Shown here one piece after another: positions 42,375 to 51,449 of a DNA stretch of 64,000 bases (its first letter is position 1; every line of letters starts with the position of its first letter). The stretch is from Gammaproteobacteria bacterium (GTDB lineage Bacteria > Pseudomonadota > Gammaproteobacteria > Xanthomonadales > SZUA-36), in assembly GCA_021772915.1 (NCBI GenBank), contig JAJFLB010000034.1:116631-180630 (forward strand), written 5' to 3'. A program made the translations under genes and the position numbers. The notes under the pieces are model-generated. The model was not told the DNA's origin, ran no database searches, and saw only the letters and a program-made list of their open reading frames with translations.

Positions 42375-42839
42375 TTAGTAAGTGCTGCACTTACCGACGC
42401 TATCTGACTTCGCAATCACGCTGGAAATAATATCGTAACAAGCCCTGGCCACCCCCTCCGGGGCGGGATGGGGCCAGGTCACATTTCGCTCAACCTCCGG
42501 TTCGCTGGAGGTGTCTATGTACTCGCAACCACCGGGGTCAAAGTCAAACCAATCAACACGGGCGTGGGCGACCAACCCGTAGTCCTGATCCCAGATGACC
42601 ACTTCCGCACTGCATTCAACAGTGTAATCCTGGGCACCGCAATCGGTCGTACCCTCTTCCGCGGTCATTTGCAATGAGCGCAGGAAGATCGATTCAACTT
42701 CTTCATATTTAAAGCAGGGACAGTCAACTTCTGCATCCTGGGCACGGGACTCCAGGGTAATGATACTCACGAGAATCACTGCCAGCACACCTTGAGCCAC
42801 CAGCAACCTGCAAGGTGGTTTGTGAGTAGCCGGGGCCAT
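42375..42839 (-). CDS. Hypothetical exported protein
   Basis: A 154-residue protein, unrecognised. Residues about 10-35 form a signal peptide (LLVAQGVLAVILVSIITLESRAQ). The mature part has six or more cysteines (CPCF, DCGAQDYTVEC, GGCEY, ARACYD, GKCSTY), which suggests disulphides in the periplasm. The start at 42839 (MAPATHK) is chosen over one 18 codons upstream that would overlap the YheT-like gene more. It lies between the hydrolase and the phosphodiesterase gene on one strand. Confidence 0.55.
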   Translation of the reverse strand: MAPATHKPPCRLLVAQGVLAVILVSIITLESRAQDAEVDCPCFKYEEVESIFLRSLQMTAEEGTTDCGAQDYTVECSAEVVIWDQDYGLVAHARVDWFDFDPGGCEYIDTSSEPEVERNVTWPHPAPEGVARACYDIISSVIAKSDSVGKCSTY

Positions 42840-42846
42840 CACCCGA

Positions 42847-43866
42847 TTATAGGGTAAACGTTGATCCGGGTTTGCTTTTTCGCACTCGTTCAACGATCAG
42901 GTCATCTGCCCAGCTTTCCATTTTCCAGTTTTTCAAAAATGCGCAATGGCCACCCAGGTCGCTAACCACCAATTCTATATTTTCATTTTGTGGCAAATTC
43001 CGGAAGTCACTCACCGGCACCACCTGGTCATCCTCTGAGGTCAGAATTGTCGTCGGTATTTGCAGGCCTGCAAGACGCTCACCCGCTACCGAATAACCAT
43101 TGAAATAACCTTCCAGGGACTCAAATCCGTAATAACGTGTGGCAAAAAACTCAGTCTTTTGCCGCAGGCCGCTCAGGCCGTGCCAATCCTCATACGCATA
43201 TGCATCCGGGAACAGGTCTTGCTTGCGTTTCAAGGATTTCGCCCATTTACGGACAAAGTAATTTTCGTAGAGTGAAGGGGCATTTTCCATGGCGGTGAAA
43301 GAGTTTCCTGGCGAAACAACCGGGCAGACCGAGACAACCCGGCCGATGGATAGTCCCTTTGCCGGCGCCTCCAGGGCCACACGCAATGCAAAATTCCCAC
43401 CCAAGGAGTAACCCGACAGTGCCCAGTTTTGTGCGCCGGTGCGCTGCTGTACCTCCATCAACGCATGGACTACTTCCGGCAACCTGCAGGAATGAAAAAT
43501 ACCGGGGTTGAGGTGGTGTGTATCACCGTGATCCCGGAAATTGAGACGAAATACGTCAAACCCCTGGTTGTAGAGCACGCCGCCAGCACCCACGATGTAA
43601 TTTGACTGGCTGCTGCCCTCCCATCCATGGAGCAGAACCACCAGACCCCTGCTGTCTCCCGATTGAGGTGAGTAAAGCCCCAGCAAACGCACCCCATCAC
43701 CGCCATCAAGTATCCAGTCCTGCTCGGCAGCCAACAATGGTGCTGAGCGTTTGCTGACCAATCGGCGTCGATAACCACTGCTGCTCAGCAGCGATTGTAC
43801 ATGCGTGTTGCGTAAACCAAAGGCCGGGAGAAATGACTCCGCGGTGGAATTGATGGATTCAGTCAT
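42847..43866 (-). CDS. YheT-family alpha/beta hydrolase
   Basis: A 339-residue esterase-like hydrolase of the COG0429 group. FLPAFGLRNTHVQSLL is the family N-terminal motif, VVLLHGWEGSSQSNYI carries the oxyanion hole, and ALSGYSLGGNFALRVA the nucleophilic Ser; His is in DLGGHCAFL. The start at 43866 overlaps the stop of the plsC-like gene by 8 bp; an alternative Met is 16 codons upstream. Substrate unknown; pairing with an acyltransferase hints at lipid metabolism. Confidence 0.88.
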   Translation of the reverse strand: MTESINSTAESFLPAFGLRNTHVQSLLSSSGYRRRLVSKRSAPLLAAEQDWILDGGDGVRLLGLYSPQSGDSRGLVVLLHGWEGSSQSNYIVGAGGVLYNQGFDVFRLNFRDHGDTHHLNPGIFHSCRLPEVVHALMEVQQRTGAQNWALSGYSLGGNFALRVALEAPAKGLSIGRVVSVCPVVSPGNSFTAMENAPSLYENYFVRKWAKSLKRKQDLFPDAYAYEDWHGLSGLRQKTEFFATRYYGFESLEGYFNGYSVAGERLAGLQIPTTILTSEDDQVVPVSDFRNLPQNENIELVVSDLGGHCAFLKNWKMESWADDLIVERVRKSKPGSTFTL

Positions 43867-44668
43867 CAACGGGCTTGTCGTTGTAGCTGGCGATGACTGC
43901 CGCTCTTGCTGCATCAGCTAAAGCACGTCGTGGCTTGTCTTTGCTATCGATCACCGGCAGAAAATGCACATCCGCCTCAACCCCGGGGCGAGCCAGCAAC
44001 CGCACGATGTTTGTCATCATGTTTTCACCTTCACGAAACAGGAAACCCTCATCTATGACTCCATTTCTCATATAACGAACCATAAGTGGCTGGACCGGGC
44101 ATGTGGAATCCACCGCCGCGCGGAACATGCGGGCGTGAAAAACACGTATGGAATTACCGGGCAAAATGCCCCCCTCTGGGAAAATAGCGACACAGTGTCC
44201 TTGTTGCAACCTTTCAGCCATGGTCGCAGTCACACTCGCAGCAGAATCATGACTGCCGCGGTGGTGGAATATTGAGCCGCCGGTTCGTGCCATGAAGCTG
44301 AACAAAGGCCAGTGTTCAATTTCAGCCTTCGCGACAAAACCCATCGGCCGAGCGCTGAACAACACAAGTACATCCAGAGTGGAAATGTGATTGGCCGCAA
44401 ATAGTACCGGCGTCTGCGATGGACTCCCCCTTGACTTGACACCAATACCAAAAAACAACAGCAACCACCGCGCCAGGCGCATTCTTGTCTTATCGGCCCG
44501 CTGGCGCCCCCTTGCAGTATTGACCCCCTGATAATGATTAGCCAGCATCAGGACAGGAACCAGAAGCAGTACTATAAACAGGAACAGAAACACACTACGA
44601 AAAGCAAAGCGCAACACACAAGCCAATGCGGAAATCATGGGCAGACGAACACCGAGACCTTGGTTCAT
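43859..44668 (-). CDS. 1-acyl-glycerol-3-phosphate acyltransferase (PlsC-like)
   Basis: A 269-residue membrane acyltransferase. N-terminal helices (about 10-40), then the HX4D catalytic motif NHISTLDVL and the glycerophosphate-binding FPEGGILPG. Expected to acylate lysophosphatidic acid or a related lysolipid at the inner membrane. Translationally coupled to the YheT-like hydrolase. A second PlsC-domain gene lies at 59.9-60.4 kb. Confidence 0.9.
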   Translation of the reverse strand: MNQGLGVRLPMISALACVLRFAFRSVFLFLFIVLLLVPVLMLANHYQGVNTARGRQRADKTRMRLARWLLLFFGIGVKSRGSPSQTPVLFAANHISTLDVLVLFSARPMGFVAKAEIEHWPLFSFMARTGGSIFHHRGSHDSAASVTATMAERLQQGHCVAIFPEGGILPGNSIRVFHARMFRAAVDSTCPVQPLMVRYMRNGVIDEGFLFREGENMMTNIVRLLARPGVEADVHFLPVIDSKDKPRRALADAARAAVIASYNDKPVDD

Positions 44669-44835
44669 AATGTGATGTTATAGCCGTTGGCCAAAGTTAC
44701 GCAATGGTTATCACTCCAAACCCAAGAAGGGAATCAGTTTGACCGAACCAAAGTAATCTTTTTCGGCATTATGATTCCGGGCGAAAATCAGGGACAATGC
44801 CCGCCGGTTTTAATCACGTGGTCAGACCAGCATTA

Positions 44836-45885
44836 ATGAAACAGTACCAGGTAAAAATAGTCAGTAGCGGTATCACCTTCACGGTCAACGAGGGAGAGTC
44901 GATTCTGACAGCAGCCTTACACCAGGGTGTGATGCTGCCATACAGTTGCAAGAACGGCACCTGTGGAAGTTGCACAGGCCGACTGGAGTCCGGCGACGTG
45001 CATTACCCCTTCCATCCACCTCTGGCACTAAGTCAGGACGAAATCAAAGGCGGCTCCGCCTTGCTGTGTCAGGCAGTCCCCACCGGGGACCTGCTCATCC
45101 ACGCCCACGAAATTGAAGCCGTACGAGATATCCAGGTACGCAGGATGCCGGCCCGAGTCATCGAAAAGACAGTACTGACACCTGATGTCATGCTGCTTCG
45201 AATCAAGTTACCCGCGGCCCAACGTTTGCAGTTCCTGGCCGGCCAGTATCTGGAAGTGATACTGCCTGAGGGTAAGCGCCGGGCCTTTTCAATCGCCAGC
45301 CCACCTCAGTTGGAGGATGAAATCGAACTACACATTCGTCATATCGAAGGTGGAGATTTCACCGGCTGGGTGTTCAATGACCTGCAAGAACGTGACATCC
45401 TGAGAATCGAAGGACCGTTGGGGACTTTTTTTATCCGCAACGACATCACTGACCGACCATTGATACTGATGGGCGGAGGCACCGGTTTTGCCCCATTGAA
45501 ATCAATGATTGAAGACCTGCTCCTACACCGTGACCGGCGACCACTGCATCTTTTTTGGGGGGTCCGTGATTCCACCGAACTTTATATGCTCGAGACGGTA
45601 CAGGAATGGGTGAAACAAAACGACCACACCCAGTTTTCAATCGCCTTGTCCAGCGACCAGGCCGACGGTCCGGACACCGGCTTCAAGGGCTTGGTGCACA
45701 CAGCAGTACTGCAGCAATACCCGGACCTTTCCGGCTTTGACATTTACATGAGTGGTCCGCCGGCAATGATTGCCAACGCAGGAGCGGCTTTTAAAGAAAA
45801 TGGCGCAAAACCAAAACGGATATTTTTTGATTCGTTTGAGTTCGGGCTGGATGTGCCAGTCAAGGTACTGGCGAAACAACATTAA
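44836..45885 (+). CDS. Ferredoxin-NAD(P)H reductase (CDP-6-deoxyglucoseen-reductase-like)
   Basis: A 349-residue two-part electron carrier. Residues 1-90 are a plant-type [2Fe-2S] ferredoxin: SCKNGTCGSCTG and the later LLCQA give the four Cys ligands. Residues about 100-349 are an FAD/NAD reductase: RAFSIASPP (FAD), LMGGGTGFAPLKSM (NAD) and MSGPPAMI. The start at 44836 (MKQYQVKI) is preferred. In gammaproteobacteria this protein usually sits near ubi or hem genes and is annotated by similarity to AscD; its real substrate is uncertain. Confidence 0.88.
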   Translation: MKQYQVKIVSSGITFTVNEGESILTAALHQGVMLPYSCKNGTCGSCTGRLESGDVHYPFHPPLALSQDEIKGGSALLCQAVPTGDLLIHAHEIEAVRDIQVRRMPARVIEKTVLTPDVMLLRIKLPAAQRLQFLAGQYLEVILPEGKRRAFSIASPPQLEDEIELHIRHIEGGDFTGWVFNDLQERDILRIEGPLGTFFIRNDITDRPLILMGGGTGFAPLKSMIEDLLLHRDRRPLHLFWGVRDSTELYMLETVQEWVKQNDHTQFSIALSSDQADGPDTGFKGLVHTAVLQQYPDLSGFDIYMSGPPAMIANAGAAFKENGAKPKRIFFDSFEFGLDVPVKVLAKQH

Positions 45886-45905
45886 CCCGCCCGTATTTTG
45901 CGGGC

Positions 45906-47114
45906 TTAGGGTGCCGACAGGCGGGCCGCTTCCACTGGCAATGGCAGTGGCTGCTGACCCTGGTTCATCCGCAAGGCATTGCGGAAACAGGCCATCGCAG
46001 GTTCAAGTTCACCCTGGTGCTCCAGCAATTGGCCCAGTGCGTCGTAACCCAGGCTGCTGGCCTCCAGCTCAAGACTCTTGACCAGGTGCTCGCGGGCTTT
46101 GCCCCACAACGACTCTCCGGCACACAAGCGGCCCAGGGCAAGTTGTAGACTGGCATCATCTGGGTGTTGTTTCAGCCATTTCTCACACTGCTTCATGCGT
46201 TTTGACCCGTCATCTGCGGCTGGGTCGCCGTAGCGTAGAACCAGGGTCGGTTTCCAGTCATTCTTTAGGCTCGCACTGAGTATGGGTTCGGCCAGGTCTG
46301 CCCGCTCAAACTTGCCGGCGGTCACCGCAAAGGCCTCGGCGATCACCGCGTGGTAGCGTGTTGCACGTGGAAGTTGCTTCCAGGCGGCCTGCAAATCCTC
46401 TGCATTTTCGGCGGCACGAAGTTTGTTCGTCGCGATTTCTTCCTGCAACTCCCGAACCTGATCCTCATCCAGCACCTCGGCCTTTTTGAGTGCCGTCAAT
46501 AATGATTGCAAATCGTCCCACTGCCCGAGTTCCCGATAGCACCGTGACAATAATTCCAATACCTGGGGGTGTTTCTGGCGGCGTTTATGCAGGTCCTGCA
46601 GTACAGGCAATGCCGCGGCGCGGTTGCCGTTTGTCATCAACATGCGTGCACGCGTCAATTCAACCAGGAACCGTTTTTTTGAGCCCCCACCATCAGCCTG
46701 GTCCAGGTAGTATTCGCGTTGGTCGTGGGCGTCCTCAATGTCCGCCGCCTGGGCCGCTGCCAGGTACTGTGCCGTGCTCTTACCCTGGACACTGGAGGAC
46801 TTTTCCAGGGCTTTTGCAGCTGTACCCCAATCGCCCTCTGTCAGGGCCAACAAACCTCTTTCAAGTTGCTTGAACGCACGTTGCTCGCGCACCCTGCGGG
46901 CGGTCTCCACCGGCACCCGCCAGAGCCAGAATGCAATTTGTACGGCAAACCACAAGATAAGAAAGGCCACGATCAAAACCAGCACGCTGGTTTCAACTGT
47001 CCAGTCACCAAGGTTAATCAGCACTCGTCCCGGATCTGACTTAAACACCGGTGCCAATGCACTGGCGGCCAGCAACAAGGCCAGGATCAGCAACAGGAGA
47101 AAGCTGCGCTTCAT
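45906..47114 (-). CDS. hemY: HemY-like membrane TPR protein
   Basis: A 402-residue protein with two N-terminal helices (about 5-24, 42-66) and a long TPR-like helical domain, as in proteobacterial HemY (not the Bacillus oxidase). It is the last gene of hemC-hemD-hemX-hemY; ATGA overlap with hemX. The precise role in late haem synthesis is still unsettled in the literature. It is convergent with the reductase gene, 20 bp between stops. Confidence 0.92.
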   Translation of the reverse strand: MKRSFLLLLILALLLAASALAPVFKSDPGRVLINLGDWTVETSVLVLIVAFLILWFAVQIAFWLWRVPVETARRVREQRAFKQLERGLLALTEGDWGTAAKALEKSSSVQGKSTAQYLAAAQAADIEDAHDQREYYLDQADGGGSKKRFLVELTRARMLMTNGNRAAALPVLQDLHKRRQKHPQVLELLSRCYRELGQWDDLQSLLTALKKAEVLDEDQVRELQEEIATNKLRAAENAEDLQAAWKQLPRATRYHAVIAEAFAVTAGKFERADLAEPILSASLKNDWKPTLVLRYGDPAADDGSKRMKQCEKWLKQHPDDASLQLALGRLCAGESLWGKAREHLVKSLELEASSLGYDALGQLLEHQGELEPAMACFRNALRMNQGQQPLPLPVEAARLSAP

Positions 47115-48310
47115 TGACCGCTGTCCTCAGCTTCAACCGGGGTAGTCGACTGCAACAACCTGCGACTGTCCCGCAATTGCCGTAGCTGTGTCCACGGCGA
47201 GCTGATATTCGGCATCTCGGGTGCAATATTGGCCTGACGCAATTCCGTAAGCTGCACCATCAACGCCTGGACCGGCTCAGACCCACGCTGGAAAAACTGC
47301 TCAACGCTGGTGCTGACCCGGTCCAGGGACGCGGTGTATGCCCCCGCGTCATTCCGCATCAGTGCGAGCCGGGCGGATTCAAGTTGCAGCCACAGCCCCT
47401 GACGCAGGTAATCCATATCCTCAAGACCCAAAAGAGCCTGGTCATCAGCCACCTTCCGTCTGACCGTGACCAACGAGGACAGGGTGTGCTTCAGGCTTTC
47501 CCACCAGCCGGCATCTGCAGGAAGTTCAGGCTCGGAAACCGGGGCGGTCTCAGCATGAAAGGGTAGGCCGGGAATTTTTGTCTGCATGTCACTGAGTCTG
47601 GACGACAGCAGGACCCGATCAACCCTAGGTACCGCCGCCAAAGCCTGGCGAGCCTCCGCAATCCGTTGGCGCACGCTCAAAAACATCGGATCATCCAGTG
47701 CCTCAACTTGCACGTCTGCTGCCTGTAACGCCAGTTCAGCAGCCACTGGATCGGAAAATAACTGCAAGCGCTCGCTGGCCGTGCGTAACAGAAAATCTAT
47801 CTCTGCAATGCTCAGTTCAACACCGCTGTTTTGACTCCTCGCCGCCATGTTGGCGAGACTGGACTCAAGTACAGAAACACGTTGTTCCGAGGAGCGGACG
47901 CTCCTCTGCAATGCACTCGCTGAGGCCCGTTGTTCACCAGCCTGGGAACGAACACCATCGAGTTGGGACGTGACCTGGTTAAGCTGCTCACCAAGACGGG
48001 AAAACGCCAGCGGATCCACCGGCGTTCCCGCCGCTTTTAGCTGTGCCTCAACCGCCGCCAATGAGTTGCCAAACTCCTGCTGGGCGGACAGTACACCTTG
48101 CATGGATTCCTGTTGGGCAACTTCTGTCGATCCCGCCGAACGTTGCTGCCACGATTGCCAGGCCGACTGGGCAACAGCGGCCAGCGCCAGCAGTAGTGCC
48201 AGCACTGCAATTTTGTTGCCTGATGAAGCAGGCTTCTTCTCAGCCAACAGCCTGTCCATCGTGGCATCTGTGACTTCATCGAATTTATCGTTCACTTGTG
48301 TATCTTCCAT
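47111..48310 (-). CDS. hemX: HemX-like membrane protein (uroporphyrinogen methyltransferase-like)
   Basis: A 399-residue protein with a short cytoplasmic N-terminus, one helix (about 32-52) and a long coiled coil (SAQQEFGNSLAAVEAQLKAAG to about residue 140), followed by the HemX core (EIDFLLRTASERLQLF). Called HemX; the methyltransferase activity is not established. ATG at 48310 is used, overlapping hemD; a TTG is 9 bp upstream. Downstream hemY overlaps by 4 bp. Confidence 0.92.
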   Translation of the reverse strand: MEDTQVNDKFDEVTDATMDRLLAEKKPASSGNKIAVLALLLALAAVAQSAWQSWQQRSAGSTEVAQQESMQGVLSAQQEFGNSLAAVEAQLKAAGTPVDPLAFSRLGEQLNQVTSQLDGVRSQAGEQRASASALQRSVRSSEQRVSVLESSLANMAARSQNSGVELSIAEIDFLLRTASERLQLFSDPVAAELALQAADVQVEALDDPMFLSVRQRIAEARQALAAVPRVDRVLLSSRLSDMQTKIPGLPFHAETAPVSEPELPADAGWWESLKHTLSSLVTVRRKVADDQALLGLEDMDYLRQGLWLQLESARLALMRNDAGAYTASLDRVSTSVEQFFQRGSEPVQALMVQLTELRQANIAPEMPNISSPWTQLRQLRDSRRLLQSTTPVEAEDSGQ

Positions 48311-49082
48311 TTTGGTCAACCCGTATCACTCCGGTCAGTCGCCTGATTGAGTCTAGCAATTGCCGGTTGCTGGGGCCGTCTGCCAACAGAACTGTCCCGC
48401 AACCCCGTTGTTGCAAATAATGCTGTATGCGGGCAGAAATCACCAGTGCCGGAGAATTCAATATTTTGCCCCAGGCCTCCCCTGGGAGATTCTGTTCGGC
48501 AAGTTCAAGTGCAGACACGCTGGACCATATACTGAGTAAACTGTCTGCCCCGAGTAATTGGTCTATCTGGTCCTGTGGGGGTTGCACGGTCACACGTTCA
48601 TAGACTTTCGTCCTGTTCACACTCCAGCCCATTGACTTGAGGCCCTGCTCCAGGGTTTTGCGGCCACCGGGTGCACAAAAAATGACCGCCTCACCCGGTT
48701 CACTCGCAAGGGCGGGCAGTTGCAGCAGATCCTCGGAGGTAAACCCGCTGTTGGCCTGCAGGTGGACGGTATGACCGGCGGCTTCCAGTTGCGCCCGGGT
48801 AGCCGGCCCGACAGCAACAAATTCCAACTGGGTCAATTGCTCCGGGGCAATGAAGCAAAGCCCATAATGTACTGCTCTCGGACTGGTAAAAATGGCCAGT
48901 TTACGTCCACTCGACACCGACCAGGTTGCGCACATATCTGGCGAAGGCACATGTGCTGCAAAGGTGTACAAGGGCATGACAAGAGCCTGCAGTTTCAGGC
49001 CGTCAGGCTGATCCTGCAACGACACCGCCAGTTGCAAAGCGGCTTCCAGGGGACGGGTGATTAAGACGTGTGTCAGATGCAA
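48285..49082 (-). CDS. hemD: Uroporphyrinogen-III synthase
   Basis: Cyclises hydroxymethylbilane to uroporphyrinogen III. Low-conservation family, but VLITRPLEAALQLAVSLQ, FTSPRAVHYGL, AVGPATRAQLEAAG and WSSVSALELAEQNLP fit. The frame is open for 50 codons further upstream, through a REP repeat, and that part has no family resemblance. TTG at 49082 gives 265 residues, close to normal, but no strong ribosome binding site supports it. Second gene of the hem operon. Confidence 0.88.
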   Translation of the reverse strand: MHLTHVLITRPLEAALQLAVSLQDQPDGLKLQALVMPLYTFAAHVPSPDMCATWSVSSGRKLAIFTSPRAVHYGLCFIAPEQLTQLEFVAVGPATRAQLEAAGHTVHLQANSGFTSEDLLQLPALASEPGEAVIFCAPGGRKTLEQGLKSMGWSVNRTKVYERVTVQPPQDQIDQLLGADSLLSIWSSVSALELAEQNLPGEAWGKILNSPALVISARIQHYLQQRGCGTVLLADGPSNRQLLDSIRRLTGVIRVDQNGRYTSER

Positions 49083-49191
49083 TGGGCTGCCAACAGATGG
49101 GACATTGCCAGTGTATCTTGTCCCGCAAAAGAATTCACCGGTCCGCGCAGGACGCAAGACCCCAGTCGTCACAAATATACCCGGTTCCCTT

Positions 49192-49308
49192 GTAGGACCG
49201 ACGAACTCGTTCGTCGGGAATTTGCGAGACAAATAGGTTCCTAACGAGCGAGCTAGTCGGTGCTAAAGGTTGGTTCCCGACGAGCGAGCTCGTCGGTGCT
49301 ACAGGTTG
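49192..49308 (-). repeat. REP-like palindromic repeat, copy A3 (three arms)
   Basis: Three related hairpins between hemC and hemD: 49192-49220 (GTAGGACCGACGAACtcGTTCGTCGGGAA split form), about 49238-49269 (decayed) and about 49273-49306 (TTCCCGACGAGC..GCTCGTCGGTGCTACAGG). Same consensus as copies A1 and A2. The last CTACAGG overlaps the hemC stop on the minus strand. It may stabilise or terminate part of the hemC transcript. Confidence 0.85.
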
Positions 49309-50216
49309 GCGATGACCTGGTCTGCACCCCCTTTTATCAGATCCGCTGCCACCCGCTCCCCCAGCACCACTGCTTCGGTATTGGCAGCTTCACCTTCTGC
49401 CCGGATAATATGCTTGCCATCTACCGTACTCACAATAGCCCTTAACTTAACCGTTCCGCCCTTGAGAACAGCGTGCACTGCCAGTGGTACCTGGCAGGTA
49501 GCCCCCAATACGCGCGCAACGGTTCTCTCGGCATTCGCAACAACTGCGGTCTCCTGATCTGCCAACGGCAGGATCAATGTTTGCGTCGAGGCATCATCCT
49601 GCCGACACTGCAGTCCGATAATCCCCTGTGTTGACGCGGGCAGCCAGTCTGGCGGTTGCAGTGTTTCCGTAATACGGTCACCCCAACCCAGACGTTGGAG
49701 ACCGGCACAGGCCAGGATGATGGCATCATACTGTCCCTCATCCAGTTTTCTCAGACGTGTATCCACGTTACCACGCAGGTCCTTAACTTCCAGATCCGGT
49801 CGCAGTGCCAATAGTTGTGACTGCCGGCGCAGGCTGGACGTGCCAATACTGGCGCCCGCAGGCAGGCTGGCCAATTGCCTGCCCCCACGGCTCACCAGCG
49901 CATCAAATGGATTGGCCCGGGGCAATACGACCTCAAGCACCAATCCGGTGGCCATTTCGGCCGGTACGTCCTTCATGGAATGCACCGCCAGGTCGGCCTC
50001 ATCATTAAGTAAGGCCTGTTCCAGTTCCTTTAGAAAAAGTCCTTTACCGCCAATCGCCGCCAGCGGACGGTCAATAATACGGTCGCCCTCGGTAACGATG
50101 GGTACCAGTTCAACTTCAATGTCCGAACCTGTCTGGTACAAAAGAGACTGCACGTGATTTGCCTGCCACAGCGCTAATGCACTCTTGCGGGTTGCGATTC
50201 TAATTCGCTTTTTCAT
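49299..50216 (-). CDS. hemC: Porphobilinogen deaminase (hydroxymethylbilane synthase)
   Basis: Polymerises four porphobilinogen units on a dipyrromethane cofactor. Length 305. IRIATRKSALALWQANHV, HSMKDVPAEMATG, GTSSLRRQSQLLALRP and RGNVDTRLRKLDEGQYDAIILACAGLQRLG are diagnostic, and cofactor Cys is in GATCQVPLA. It heads the hem operon and is divergent from lptM. Its TAG stop is provided by repeat A3. Confidence 0.97.
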   Translation of the reverse strand: MKKRIRIATRKSALALWQANHVQSLLYQTGSDIEVELVPIVTEGDRIIDRPLAAIGGKGLFLKELEQALLNDEADLAVHSMKDVPAEMATGLVLEVVLPRANPFDALVSRGGRQLASLPAGASIGTSSLRRQSQLLALRPDLEVKDLRGNVDTRLRKLDEGQYDAIILACAGLQRLGWGDRITETLQPPDWLPASTQGIIGLQCRQDDASTQTLILPLADQETAVVANAERTVARVLGATCQVPLAVHAVLKGGTVKLRAIVSTVDGKHIIRAEGEAANTEAVVLGERVAADLIKGGADQVIANL

Positions 50217-50413
50217 TGCGTGGATCCTTTATTAATACCGCTCCCAAAAACGCCCGGATTGTATATCCGGATTGCCACATACTCGGGGGCATTAACCACT
50301 TTTGTCCTGGCATTTATGGGCAATATGAGCTTTGCTCTTTCGGGTGCCGTGCCATTGTCCTTGGCGTATAGTGTAGCAGTCATTTGGGTTTTGTCAGCGA
50401 GGATTTTGCAACA

Positions 50414-50593
50414 ATGCAAGCCAACAAACGATCAGGTTTCGCAATACTCATCGCGCTGTGTATCTACCTGTTGGGGGCGTGTGGTTACAAAGGTCCTCTC
50501 TACCTGCCGGATGAACAACCCGCAGCCACTCCTGCGACTGGCCAGGATGCGGAAACAAATGAGTCCGAAGATGATACACACGAGCATGGATAA
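50414..50593 (+). CDS. lptM: LPS translocon maturation lipoprotein LptM (YifL)
   Basis: A 59-residue lipoprotein: hydrophobic signal (FAILIALCIYLLGAC) with the lipidated Cys in LLGACGYKGPLYLP, the hallmark CGxKGPLY of LptM/YifL, which helps LptD oxidation. The acidic C-terminal tail is variable. GAGGA precedes the ATG. It stands directly before dapF, the usual gammaproteobacterial position. Confidence 0.9.
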   Translation: MQANKRSGFAILIALCIYLLGACGYKGPLYLPDEQPAATPATGQDAETNESEDDTHEHG

Positions 50594-50621
50594 GCAATTC
50601 CGCACGTCCCGGTAACGAGTC

Positions 50622-51449
50622 ATGAGCGTCGAATTCCACAAAATGCAGGGTGCCGGCAATGACTTCGTTGTGCTGGACCTGCGCCAACGGGATTTTCCCA
50701 TAGACGAGGCCATTGCGCGCCAAATGGCAGACCGGCACACCGGTATCGGCTGTGACCAGGTGCTGGTTTTGCGAAAACCCAAAGACCAGGAACAACTGGC
50801 GTCTTTTGAGATCTGGAATGCGGATGGAAGCCGTGCGGAACAGTGTGGTAACGGTGTTCGCTGCCTGGGTCTGTACCTGCAAATGAATGCTGAAGTGTCA
50901 GACGCCCCGTTCCTGCTGGGCGGCCCGGCGGGGGTGGTCAAAATTGAATATCTGGGCCACGGACAGGTACAGGTGGATATGGGTAAACCCATATTTGAAG
51001 CTGACAAGGTACCGGTGAAACTGACACGGTCAACCGGTTGGTACAGCTTGGAAATTAACCGCCAGGACTACCCACTCGGTGTCGTGTCGATGGGTAATCC
51101 ACACGCACTGTTGTTGGTTGATGACATTGCTGCAACCGATGTCATGAGTTTGGGTGAAAGTATCAGTGCCCACCCTGCCTTTCCAAACGGCTGTAACGCG
51201 GGCTTTGCCCAGCTTGTTGATCGAGGCAATATTCACCTGCGCGTGTTCGAACGCGGCAGCGGCGAAACGCTGGCATGTGGCTCAGGCGCCTGTGCCGCGA
51301 TGAGTATCCTGCACAAAGCCAAGCTGGTGGACGCCACTGTAAAAGTGACCCAGGCCGGCGGAGTCCTTATAATCAAGTGGACGGGGGGAATGAATAGCGT
51401 CACTATGGTGGGGCCTGCAATTCACGTTTTTAAAGGTTGTCTGACATGA
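50622..51449 (+). CDS. dapF: Diaminopimelate epimerase
   Basis: Converts LL- to meso-diaminopimelate for lysine and peptidoglycan synthesis. Length 275. The two catalytic cysteines are in EQCGNGVRCLG and ACGSGACAA; FHKMQGAGNDFVVLD begins the fold. It lies 28 bp after lptM and overlaps the DUF484 gene by ATGA. Confidence 0.97.
   Translation: MSVEFHKMQGAGNDFVVLDLRQRDFPIDEAIARQMADRHTGIGCDQVLVLRKPKDQEQLASFEIWNADGSRAEQCGNGVRCLGLYLQMNAEVSDAPFLLGGPAGVVKIEYLGHGQVQVDMGKPIFEADKVPVKLTRSTGWYSLEINRQDYPLGVVSMGNPHALLLVDDIAATDVMSLGESISAHPAFPNGCNAGFAQLVDRGNIHLRVFERGSGETLACGSGACAAMSILHKAKLVDATVKVTQAGGVLIIKWTGGMNSVTMVGPAIHVFKGCLT

Noticed and set aside
49083-49232. N-terminal extension of hemD
   Set aside because: The 50 extra codons run through a REP repeat and have no similarity to HemD; a TTG at 49082 gives the usual length.
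50220-50615. 131-codon frame overlapping the hemC-lptM intergenic region
   Set aside because: It overlaps lptM in another frame, and the LptM lipobox and position settle which frame is real.
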